Below, piece by piece: positions 1-5,361 of a stretch of DNA of 5,361 nucleotides; positions within the stretch are counted from its first letter, which is position 1, and the number at the start of each line of letters is the position of its first letter. The notes beneath the pieces were generated by a model. The model was not told the DNA's origin, made no database searches, and saw nothing but the letters and a program-made list of their open reading frames with translations. The translations under genes and the position numbers were made by a program. Source of the stretch: Chitinophaga pinensis (GTDB lineage Bacteria; Bacteroidota; Bacteroidia; Flavobacteriales_D; Crocinitomicaceae); contig CAMBRH010000243.1 of NCBI GenBank assembly GCA_945870115.1, forward strand, positions 1 to 5,361. Direction: 5' to 3'.

Positions 1-461
1 TCGCAAAAATGCCACAAGAAAATAAAGCAAGAATTGATTTAATTTCAATTATTGAGCACGCAATTGTTGTTTTTAGTCAGGAAAATGAAATTAAAATAAA
101 TTTTTCAAACTCAAGTTCAAAAAGAGAGATTTTCGGTGATAAAGATTTGATTTTAAGGGTTTTCAACAATTTAATTAAAAACGCAATTCAAGCAATTCCT
201 GAAAATAAAAAAGGGATAATTTTAATTGAAGTTTCACAAAAAAATAAATTGCTTTTAATTAAAATTGAAGACAACGGCCGTGGAATTCCCGAAAACATGT
301 TTTCAAAAATATTCATGCCAAACTTCACCACAAAATCAACAGGAACAGGTTTAGGTTTGGCGATGGTTAAACAAATTATTACGCTTCACGAAGGCGAAAT
401 TTGGTTTGAATCAGAAGAAAATAAAACAGTCTTTTTTATTGAAATTCCTTATTTAGATTGA
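1..461 (+). CDS. NtrY-like sensor histidine kinase, C-terminal ATPase domain (5' partial)
   Basis: This is the ATP-binding half of a two-component sensor histidine kinase, which would autophosphorylate a histidine and pass the phosphate to a response regulator. Counting from the ATG at 9, the HATPase_c motifs appear in order: N box FNNLIKNAIQA (52-62), G1 box DNGRGIP (88-94), F box IFMPNF (102-107) and G2 box GTGLGLAMVK (112-121), ending in the usual FFIEIP strand. The reading frame stays open upstream of that ATG (Ala-Lys, giving AKMPQ). Related Bacteroidota kinases have an F-A-K-M-P segment there, linking the HisKA helices to the ATPase. The ATG is therefore internal, and the HisKA histidine, sensor and membrane segments lie off the left edge. 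NtrY-like is inferred from that linker. No response regulator follows in this window. The next gene starts 69 bases downstream on the same strand. Confidence 0.93.
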   Translation, partial: AKMPQENKARIDLISIIEHAIVVFSQENEIKINFSNSSSKREIFGDKDLILRVFNNLIKNAIQAIPENKKGIILIEVSQKNKLLLIKIEDNGRGIPENMFSKIFMPNFTTKSTGTGLGLAMVKQIITLHEGEIWFESEENKTVFFIEIPYLD

Positions 462-518
462 AAACTTAATTCTTAAATAAATTATAGTATTGACATTCAA
501 AGAATTCGAAATTAATCT

Positions 519-526
519 TAATTTTG
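519..526 (+). promoter_or_regulatory. Candidate Bacteroidota -7 element
   Basis: TAATTTTG matches the Bacteroidota -7 consensus TAnnTTTG exactly and ends 4 bases before the ATG at 531. The nearest upstream TTG, a possible -33 element at 490-492, is 26 bases away, longer than the usual spacing of about 17-23. A weaker TTC at 496-498 would give a 20-base spacer. If this is a real promoter, transcription would start at or next to the ATG, giving a leaderless or nearly leaderless mRNA. In such AT-rich DNA a chance match is quite possible. Confidence 0.3.
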
Positions 527-530
527 TAAC

Positions 531-1778
531 ATGATTTTACCAGGTTCAAAAGGATGGATTTTAAAGTACATTGATTTAGTTGATAAAAACGAAATCAACT
601 TGGATTTCATTTCCTTACCTTCAGATAAAAACCACCAAAAACACATTGTTTTCTCACAGACAGGAATTATTTTTGGTTTTCCTTCTGAATTGATTTTTGC
701 GAAAAATACAGATCAAACACGTTGGACACTTGATGAAAAATTAACTTTTTTATTGTTTGAAAGTCATCTTTATACGTATCTTTCAAATGGTGGGACAAAA
801 GAAAACATCAAAACGGAATTTATTGATTCGATGTTGGATTTTTATGAACACCACAGTGTAATTTCTTTTACAAAGGTTTTCACTTTTTTTCTGAAAGAAT
901 CTGCTGACGAAAAATTGGAAAAAATCTTAGAAAAAAGAACAGAAATTCGTAAAAATTTATTTGAAAATGCGATTTGGGTAAATTATTTGAGTAATACATT
1001 TGTTTATTTAGATGTAATTCTATTTGATGAATTTCTGCATACAAAAAAAACATTAGAGATTTCAAATTACAATATTTACGCTGAAAATGCACTTTATGCA
1101 TTGATTTTAGCCGCCCAAGCTGATGGTAAAATAGAAATTGAAGAGAAACATATTTTTAAAGTATTTTTAGCTTCAGCAAAAATTCACGACAAGAAAAAAG
1201 ATGAAATTGAGGATTTATTTTCTGCTGATATTCCATTAACAACAATATCTAAAGAAGTTTTAAAAAGTGAATTATTCAAACGCTTTATTTTAGATATTTC
1301 TGTCTTAACAATTTTTGCAAGCAATGATTCACATCCAGAAGAACTAGAATATTTGAAATTTTTGTGCACGTATTTGGATATTAACGACACGGCCTTAAAT
1401 GAAACGTTGGTTCTTGTTGAAAATTTTGTAATTAAGCACAATGATAAAATATCCTTTCTTTCAAATTCCAATTCAGTTGAAAAATTATATGGAAATGTTT
1501 CCAAACGTTGGATAAAAATACTTGGTAGAAACAAAGATAAACTAGCAAAGGAATTAAAACAAAGCAAAGAATTGGTTTTTTTAATTAAAAAATCAACTAC
1601 AAAGGAATTATCCAAGGAAGAGAAAGAAAAAGTGAAAACTCAATTTATGGATATTGCTAAGTCAATGCCTGCATTAGCAATTTTTTTACTTCCTGGCGGA
1701 GCTTTACTTTTGCCTTTAGTGTTGAAGATTATTCCTGATTTAATTCCTTCTTCGTTTAGAGATAATGAAATAGAATAA
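531..1778 (+). CDS. LETM1-related protein with TerB-like region (flavobacterial 'biofilm-associated' family)
   Basis: This 415-residue protein has no signal peptide. Its middle (about 187-285) looks TerB-like. It contains ALYALILAAQADGKIEIEEK (187-206), the helix plus acidic AxADGxIxxEE signature of TerB-type helical domains, and a second helix pair around 257-284 (SVLTIFASN and EELEYLKFLCTYL). The C-terminus (380-409) is hydrophobic: LPGGALLLPLVLKIIP (387-402) followed by LIPSSF. This closely resembles the LETM1 core, where a Pro-rich hydrophobic segment ends in LLPVALKLFPNMLPSTF. I recall flavobacterial relatives named 'LETM1-related biofilm-associated protein', which start with a similar M-I-x-P-x-x-x-G-W-I pattern. 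That supports the ATG at 531. A Lys/Glu-rich linker (about 334-370) precedes the hydrophobic tail, which suggests peripheral or single-pass association with the inner membrane. The molecular function is not known to me; mitochondrial LETM1 acts in cation/proton exchange, but that should not be transferred. The gene is tail-to-tail with the lipoprotein gene at 1783. Confidence 0.85.
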   Translation: MILPGSKGWILKYIDLVDKNEINLDFISLPSDKNHQKHIVFSQTGIIFGFPSELIFAKNTDQTRWTLDEKLTFLLFESHLYTYLSNGGTKENIKTEFIDSMLDFYEHHSVISFTKVFTFFLKESADEKLEKILEKRTEIRKNLFENAIWVNYLSNTFVYLDVILFDEFLHTKKTLEISNYNIYAENALYALILAAQADGKIEIEEKHIFKVFLASAKIHDKKKDEIEDLFSADIPLTTISKEVLKSELFKRFILDISVLTIFASNDSHPEELEYLKFLCTYLDINDTALNETLVLVENFVIKHNDKISFLSNSNSVEKLYGNVSKRWIKILGRNKDKLAKELKQSKELVFLIKKSTTKELSKEEKEKVKTQFMDIAKSMPALAIFLLPGGALLLPLVLKIIPDLIPSSFRDNEIE

Positions 1779-1782
1779 GAAA

Positions 1783-2538
1783 TTATTTCACTTTCGTAAA
1801 TCCTTTTTTAGAAATTTGATAGTTGTATTTTTCTGTAATATGCTCAACTTCTACCCCATCTTCATCAACCAAACAATCATATACAGAAGAAACTAAACCC
1901 CTTGAATTAATCTTTGATGTTTTAATAGTAGTAGAACCCATAGGAGCGTCTCCAGCATTTTCAGTCATAGCAAGTTGAATCGTTTCAACAACTTTTCCTT
2001 CAGTAATTATTGTTGCGAAAAAATCTGTTCCTGCAAAAAACGGACAAGCTTCGTAAGAAGAATATTCATCTTTCCACACTAGAACTGCCACAGAGTCACC
2101 AAATTCAATTCTATTTAATGCATAACAAATAGATTCTTTTGTCATGCCAATATCTAATTTATCAACGTAAGCTTGATATTTGTGGTTGATTTTTGCTTTT
2201 TCAATTTTGAAATAATCATTTAACATGTATAAATTTGGTTCATTTATTTCATCTTTTTTCAATTTGTCAGCAAACAATTTAACCTCCTCTAAAGAAAGAA
2301 CATTTACCTTGTTATTTTTTGCAGAATCAGCAAAAAATTTCTCATTAAAATTATATTCCTTGGAAATCAAAGGGTATTTTTCTAAGTTTTTCTCTAGTTC
2401 AGCTGGAAATGCAATACTTTTCACAACATCTTTTTTCGCTTCATCGTCAGTTTTTTCTGGCTTTGAGGAACAAGAAAAAATTAAAGAAAGTAAAGGTAAA
2501 TAAACAAAAAGCGAATTTTTCGTAATCGATTTAAACAT
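1783..2538 (-). CDS. Lipoprotein of unknown function
   Basis: The 251-residue product begins with a lipoprotein signal peptide: Lys-containing n-region, hydrophobic LFVYLPLLSLIFS, then Cys23 (I-F-S-C) as the likely lipidated residue. The mature N-terminus, SSKPEKTDDEAKK, is charged and holds an acidic cluster 8-10 residues after the Cys. It loosely resembles the lipoprotein export signals that place Bacteroidota lipoproteins on the cell surface, so surface or outer-membrane location is an inference. Residues 45-120 look helical and charged. From about 125 the sequence looks like a beta-rich domain, opening with DIGMTKESICYALN (129-142). That motif recalls the 'GMT.e.V...LG' turn-helix of SmpA/BamE-type folds, but the rest is not recognisably BamE. 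Extra cysteines occur at 138, 165 and 222. The gene points into the end of the LETM1-like gene, with 4 bases between stop codons. I do not recognise the family. Confidence 0.85.
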   Translation of the reverse strand: MFKSITKNSLFVYLPLLSLIFSCSSKPEKTDDEAKKDVVKSIAFPAELEKNLEKYPLISKEYNFNEKFFADSAKNNKVNVLSLEEVKLFADKLKKDEINEPNLYMLNDYFKIEKAKINHKYQAYVDKLDIGMTKESICYALNRIEFGDSVAVLVWKDEYSSYEACPFFAGTDFFATIITEGKVVETIQLAMTENAGDAPMGSTTIKTSKINSRGLVSSVYDCLVDEDGVEVEHITEKYNYQISKKGFTKVK

Positions 2539-2556
2539 ATAAATTAAAGTTAAAAT

Positions 2557-2567
2557 TTGCTAAGCAA
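2557..2567. repeat. Short inverted repeat TTGC-TAA-GCAA
   Basis: The 4-base arms are perfect around a 3-base centre. It contains most of the few G and C bases in this intergenic region. It lies 19 bases upstream of the minus-strand lipoprotein start, where an operator would be plausible, but it is short enough to arise by chance. Confidence 0.35.
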
Positions 2568-2590
2568 TGAAAACGAAATTAAATAAATTA

Positions 2591-2604
2591 ATTGAATTTT
2601 CAAT
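2591..2604. repeat. Inverted repeat ATTGAA-TT-TTCAAT
   Basis: The 6-base arms are perfect with a 2-base centre, giving a 14-base hyphenated palindrome in the middle of the divergent intergenic region. The shape would suit a dimeric DNA-binding protein. No regulator gene is nearby to support that. Confidence 0.4.
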
Positions 2605-2613
2605 AAATATTTC

Positions 2614-2638
2614 AAATAATAAGAAAAATTTATTATTT
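2614..2638. repeat. 9-base inverted repeat with 7-base loop
   Basis: AAATAATAA at 2614-2622 pairs with TTATTATTT at 2630-2638 around a 7-base loop (GAAAAAT). The stem is pure A/T, so it would make a weak RNA hairpin. It overlaps the weak -7 candidate of the gene at 2664. Confidence 0.4.
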
Positions 2639-2663
2639 TTACTTAAATGTAAATCACTATCGC

Positions 2664-3383
2664 ATGAAAAAGTTTCAACTTATAGGACTTTTATTTATGA
2701 TTTTTTTCATAAAATGCAATAGTTCTTCAAAAGAAAATAAATCATTTCCAATTGTTGATAGTAAAAAAATAGAAAATCCAAAAATAAATAAAAAACCAGA
2801 AATGGTTAAATGTAACACAAATATTAAAAGTAAAAAAACACAAAAATTAGATATAAAATCAAAAGTTCAATACTTATCTTTTGCTTTTAAAAACAAAAAA
2901 AATGATTCCATAATTCAAAAAATAAAGATTGCAGAAAACATTGTAACGTTCTTTATTCCAAACGAAAGATTTGTAGAACTTGAAAAATTTAATGATAGTG
3001 GTTTTCCTATGGAATTTTGGTCAACTGGAATGTGCTCTTTTTTTTGTTTTCCAATAGACGAATTTGAATCTAAAATTAAAATCGCTAAGAACTTGGGTTA
3101 TGATGAATATGGCTTTTCATGCGAAAATTTAACGAATAAGAAAAAGGAGGAAAGGATTTTGACTAATCAACTAAAAATAGAATTTACTTCAAAGACCTCT
3201 CAAACAATAATTGACGAAATTCTTCATGAGAAAGAATTTTACGACATTCAAAAATTCACAAATATTTATACTCTTAGGATTAAGAATGGTAGTTCAAAAA
3301 ATATTGTCAATCAGTTTAAAAAACTAGCTCAAAATATAAATATTGAATTTATCGATTTTTCTTATTCAAGCTGTGATTATTAA
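2664..3383 (+). CDS. Probable lipoprotein with C-terminal I9/subtilase-propeptide-like domain
   Basis: The 239-residue product starts MKK and a hydrophobic stretch (QLIGLLFMIFFI), then Cys18 and a polar NSSSKENK segment. This is lipoprotein architecture, but the residue before the Cys is Lys rather than Gly/Ala/Ser, so lipidation is likely rather than certain. Residues 20-68 are a Lys/Asn/Ser-rich low-complexity linker. Residues about 69-150 form an unrecognised domain with CSFFC (124-128) and another Cys at 153. Residues about 168-234 read like the propeptide/inhibitor I9 fold of subtilases: QLKIEFTSKTSQTIIDEIL, then IYTLRIKNGSSKNIVNQF, then NINIEFIDFSY, matching the usual 'lyVkFk.gts..ei..ll', 'wy.lrv..g.s...va..f' and 'gveyaePdf'. 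No peptidase domain follows; the protein stops there. It may therefore be a stand-alone protease-binding lipoprotein or just reuse the fold. GC is very low. The downstream barrel gene begins 34 bases after the stop and is probably in the same operon. Confidence 0.8.
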   Translation: MKKFQLIGLLFMIFFIKCNSSSKENKSFPIVDSKKIENPKINKKPEMVKCNTNIKSKKTQKLDIKSKVQYLSFAFKNKKNDSIIQKIKIAENIVTFFIPNERFVELEKFNDSGFPMEFWSTGMCSFFCFPIDEFESKIKIAKNLGYDEYGFSCENLTNKKKEERILTNQLKIEFTSKTSQTIIDEILHEKEFYDIQKFTNIYTLRIKNGSSKNIVNQFKKLAQNINIEFIDFSYSSCDY

Positions 3384-3389
3384 ACAGAA

Positions 3390-3405
3390 ATTAATTATAA
3401 TTAAT
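3390..3405. repeat. 16-base perfect A/T palindrome
   Basis: ATTAATTATAATTAAT is its own reverse complement and sits in the 34-base gap between the lipoprotein and barrel genes, starting 6 bases after the stop codon at 3383. It could be a binding site or processing signal. Perfect A/T palindromes of this size are expected about once or twice by chance in several kilobases of DNA this AT-rich. Confidence 0.35.
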
Positions 3406-3417
3406 CTAAATAATTTT

Positions 3418-3972
3418 ATGAAAACTATTTTATTATTTTTTTCCTGCTACTACTCAATTATTATTTTTTCTCAAAAATCAGATTCATTGAAAAAAAACCA
3501 ACATTTTGAATTGAGTTTTGGTCAAAGCTTACAATTTATTTCAAGTTCAAAATTAAATGAAATTCACACAGAAAAATCTGTTGTTGTACCTACAAGTTCA
3601 ATGTTATTTTTTGTTCAATTTAGACCACAAAAAATCATTAGAATTCCTGTATTTTTTAATCTACCAACGGAATCGAAGCAATTTTTAGTAAATGGAGAAT
3701 TATTAAATGAAAAATCTTCGCCAACTTTGGGTGCTGGATTACAATTCAAACTTTTTCAAATTAAAATTGACGAAAAATCTAAAATTGAATGTGAAATTGG
3801 CCCACTGGCAAGTTTAATTTTTACAACAAATAAGTCAGTTCTTATCTCACCCATAATCGCTGGAAGAATTAGAATTATGCGTGGCGAAAATTTTGTTATG
3901 TATTTTGGTGCAAGTTATTCTTTTGGTGTGGATGCTTTTGGATTACTTTATGGAACTGGAACAATTTTTTAA
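3418..3972 (+). CDS. Small outer-membrane beta-barrel-like protein
   Basis: The product is 184 residues from the ATG at 3418. The frame is open back to an ATG at 3343, but that start would overlap the preceding gene by 41 bases and put 25 unrelated residues before a clear signal peptide. From 3418 the protein starts MKTILLFFS...IIIFSQK, a typical flavobacterial signal peptide with probable cleavage before Gln19. Cys10 lies too early to be a normal lipobox Cys. The mature part shows alternating amphipathic beta strands, such as FELSFGQSLQF (30-40), MLFFVQFRP (62-70), TLGAGLQFKLFQIKI (103-117) and FVMYFGASYSFGV (159-171). It ends in TIF; a C-terminal aromatic residue is usual for outer-membrane barrels. 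I infer a small outer-membrane protein of unknown function. It follows the lipoprotein gene closely and is followed by a terminator hairpin. Confidence 0.82.
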   Translation: MKTILLFFSCYYSIIIFSQKSDSLKKNQHFELSFGQSLQFISSSKLNEIHTEKSVVVPTSSMLFFVQFRPQKIIRIPVFFNLPTESKQFLVNGELLNEKSSPTLGAGLQFKLFQIKIDEKSKIECEIGPLASLIFTTNKSVLISPIIAGRIRIMRGENFVMYFGASYSFGVDAFGLLYGTGTIF

Positions 3973-4010
3973 ACAAAAAAAATGGCTTCCATTTCTGAAA
4001 GCCATTTCTT
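3973..4010. terminator. Bidirectional intrinsic terminator between convergent genes
   Basis: AAATGGCTT (3980-3988) pairs perfectly with AAGCCATTT (3999-4007), giving a 9-base stem with a 10-base loop. Read on the minus strand it is followed by eight T's, G and three T's, a strong intrinsic terminator 24 bases after the stop of the secreted-protein gene. Read on the plus strand it begins 8 bases after the barrel gene's stop and is followed by a weaker, interrupted T-rich tail. It most likely ends both transcripts. Confidence 0.88.
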
Positions 4011-4031
4011 AGTAGATTTTATTATTAAATT

Positions 4032-5361
4032 TTATTTAGCTAATATAATTCTTTCAGTCACATGAAAAGCATCATTGTATATTTTCACAATATACATTCC
4101 GTGATTTTTATCTGATAAATCAATTGCATCTTTCAAGAATTCTTCTCCTTTATTGATTTCATTTTGGAAAACGATTCTTCCAGCTTCATCATAAACTAAT
4201 ACATTTACATTTCCAGTATAGTTATTTGTTAAGTTGAAAACAAATTTTCCATCCGTTGAAGGATTTGGCATTACAGTAAAAATTGTTTCATCCACTTTTT
4301 GAACTGATACATTTTCACCTTCTTCCATTTTTAATGAAGTGCTACTTGTTGTTGCTCTTAAAGTATAACAAGTTGAAGCGTTGAAAACTCCTCCATAACC
4401 CATAACCTTAACATAATAAGTTGCAACTGGTGCAGCGTTATATGTTACAGTTTCAGCAGTAGTTGTTCCGTTTTCACTTTTGTACAATAAAGTACCAGCA
4501 CTGTTGTATAAATATAAATCGTAATCAGCTGGTAAATTTGTTAAAGTAACTTTGATGTTTTTCAAAGTCGTCGTATTTGTAAATTTAAACCAATCAACAT
4601 CTGTAGCAGAGCCAATTCTTGCAATAACATTTGTATTTGCAGTAATTAATTTTGAAGTTGCTAATGTTTCATTTGCTTCATATGTATCTGAACAAGTTGT
4701 TGCAGCAGCCGTAGTTGTAAAGTTTGTTCCAACTGTGTAAGCACTTGCACCTGAAGTACAATTAGTTCTAACTTGGAAGTTATAAATCGTACTTGCAGTT
4801 AAACCAGTTAAGTTCAAAGAATTTGTTGTCGCAGTGTAACTTGTCCAAGTTGCTAAAGTTGATTTTTTCACTTGAACTGTGTAATTTGTTGCACCAGCAA
4901 CCGCTGTCCAAGCTAAAGTAGCAGTTGTAGAAGCAATTGCACTTGAAGCCAAACCTGTTGGAGCATTGCAAGTAGCTGTCGTTCCAGTAGGAATATTTAC
5001 TGTGTAATCCTCAACTTCTCCGTAAGTATAGGTACCGCAAGAACTTGTAATTGCAGCATCTTTCATTACAACTCTCATCCTTGTTGAACCAGCTGATGTA
5101 GCTGCAGGAACAGTAAATGAACCAGAAATTGTTGCAGCACCTGAACCAGAGTATACTAATTCACCTGCATCTGCGAAATCTAAATCTTTGTTGTAATCGA
5201 TGTAAACTGCGAAATATTCAGTGTAAGCTGTACTAACAAATCCTGGTTTCAAAGAAATTGTATTTGAAGAACTAGCAACTAAATTTGTTGAAATACTTGT
5301 AAAATTTCCATAACCTCCATTTGCAGGAGTTGTATTATTGATTGTTCCAACAGTAACGTTA
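4032..5361 (-). CDS. Large secreted multidomain protein with GEVED, FN3, PPC and T9SS sorting domains (N-terminus beyond window)
   Basis: The frame runs open to the right edge; 442 C-terminal residues are visible. Order: a GEVED domain (visible 1-121) with INNTTPANGGYGNFTS, the acidic IDYNKDLDFADAGE (54-67, probably a Ca-binding loop) and the YGEVEDYTV signature (113-121); a fibronectin type III domain (about 131-216) opening with CNAPTGL and ending at TNFTT; a pre-peptidase C-terminal domain (about 223-338) with DVDWFKF and DYDLYLYNSAG; and a type IX secretion type A sorting domain (about 360-442) with PNPSTDGKF, VYDEAGRIVF, GMYIVKI and a Lys C-terminus. The product should cross the outer membrane through T9SS and lose the tail on export to the surface or medium. 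Such tails usually follow a catalytic domain, often a peptidase or other hydrolase, which here would lie off the right edge. A TTG at 5252-5250 could be read as a start but falls inside the GEVED domain. Composition is Thr/Ala/Ser-rich and higher in GC than the neighbours. Confidence 0.95.
   Translation of the reverse strand, partial: NVTVGTINNTTPANGGYGNFTSISTNLVASSSNTISLKPGFVSTAYTEYFAVYIDYNKDLDFADAGELVYSGSGAATISGSFTVPAATSAGSTRMRVVMKDAAITSSCGTYTYGEVEDYTVNIPTGTTATCNAPTGLASSAIASTTATLAWTAVAGATNYTVQVKKSTLATWTSYTATTNSLNLTGLTASTIYNFQVRTNCTSGASAYTVGTNFTTTAAATTCSDTYEANETLATSKLITANTNVIARIGSATDVDWFKFTNTTTLKNIKVTLTNLPADYDLYLYNSAGTLLYKSENGTTTAETVTYNAAPVATYYVKVMGYGGVFNASTCYTLRATTSSTSLKMEEGENVSVQKVDETIFTVMPNPSTDGKFVFNLTNNYTGNVNVLVYDEAGRIVFQNEINKGEEFLKDAIDLSDKNHGMYIVKIYNDAFHVTERIILAK

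Larger units (their letters stand above)
2539..2663. promoter_or_regulatory. Divergent, very AT-rich intergenic region
   Basis: These 125 bases separate two divergently transcribed genes for envelope proteins and should hold both promoters. No clean TTG-N(17-23)-TAnnTTTG pair is visible for either gene. The closest -7 candidates each carry one mismatch: TAACTTTA on the minus strand (2545-2552), 6 bases before the 2538 start, and TATTTTTA on the plus strand (2634-2641), 22 bases before the 2664 start. Three short inverted repeats lie between them and are listed separately. Neither start has a Shine-Dalgarno sequence, which is normal for this phylum. Confidence 0.5.

Noticed and set aside
880..1101. 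73-codon minus-strand open frame
   Set aside because: It lies wholly inside the LETM1-like gene, is Phe/Leu-rich as expected from antisense of Lys/Glu codons, and has no recognisable domain.
1184..1615. 143-codon minus-strand open frame
   Set aside because: It is antisense to the LETM1-like gene, whose frame has clear family motifs. The Ser/Phe/Leu composition fits an antisense shadow.
2225..2503. 92-codon plus-strand open frame
   Set aside because: It is antisense to the lipoprotein gene at 1783-2538, which has a proper signal peptide; the Ser/Phe-rich product has no domain.
2545..2575. Promoter for the minus-strand lipoprotein (TAACTTTA with upstream TTG)
   Set aside because: The -7 candidate has a mismatch, and the only TTG upstream on that strand is 12 bases away, too close for a -33 element. 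It is mentioned only as weak evidence.
3038..3047. Run of eight T's in the I9-like lipoprotein gene as a phase-variation tract
   Set aside because: Homopolymers of this length occur in several places here (for example eight A's at 1043-1050) and are expected in such AT-rich DNA; the reading frame is intact.
3343..3417. Upstream ATG start for the barrel gene
   Set aside because: It overlaps the preceding coding region and would bury the signal peptide behind 25 unrelated residues. The ATG at 3418 gives a normal signal peptide.
4552..4740. 62-codon plus-strand open frame
   Set aside because: It is antisense within the pre-peptidase and FN3 region of the secreted protein; the Val/Ala-rich product is an artefact of Thr/Asn codons read backwards.
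4780..4971. 63-codon minus-strand frame rich in Cys and Asn
   Set aside because: It is out of frame within the FN3 domain of the secreted protein. The cysteines come from frame-shifted Thr/Ala/Val codons, so it is not a real Cys-rich peptide.

Overview
The window looks like chromosomal DNA of a member of the Bacteroidota, most likely class Flavobacteriia. The evidence is low GC, A-rich translation starts without Shine-Dalgarno sequences, two lipoprotein-type signal peptides, a C-terminal type IX secretion (T9SS) sorting domain, and a protein that resembles the flavobacterial 'LETM1-related biofilm-associated' family. No RNA gene, CRISPR array, insertion sequence or phage gene was seen. No gene-free stretch exceeds about 125 bases.

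Layout, left to right. (1) 1-461, + strand: the C-terminal ATPase half of an NtrY-like sensor histidine kinase, cut by the left edge. (2) 531-1778, +: a cytoplasmic/membrane-associated protein with a TerB-like central region and a LETM1-like hydrophobic C-terminus. (3) 1783-2538, -: a lipoprotein of unknown function, convergent with gene 2 across only 4 bases. (4) 2539-2663: a very AT-rich divergent intergenic region with three inverted repeats. (5) 2664-3383, +: a Lys/Asn-rich probable lipoprotein whose last ~70 residues read like a subtilase propeptide / inhibitor I9-like domain. (6) 3418-3972, +: a small outer-membrane beta-barrel-like protein, probably co-transcribed with gene 5. (7) 3973-4010: a hairpin terminator serving the convergent genes on both sides. 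(8) 4032-5361, -: the C-terminal 442 residues of a large secreted protein with GEVED, fibronectin type III, pre-peptidase C-terminal and T9SS type A sorting domains; its N-terminus and any catalytic domain lie beyond the right edge.

Together the window is a set of signalling and cell-envelope genes rather than one obvious pathway. Genes 3, 5, 6 and 8 all encode exported products. The most interesting lead is the stand-alone I9-like domain in the gene 5 lipoprotein, encoded next to a barrel protein and a T9SS cargo. Any functional link between them is hypothesis only. Family assignments come from reading motifs by eye; no database search was run.
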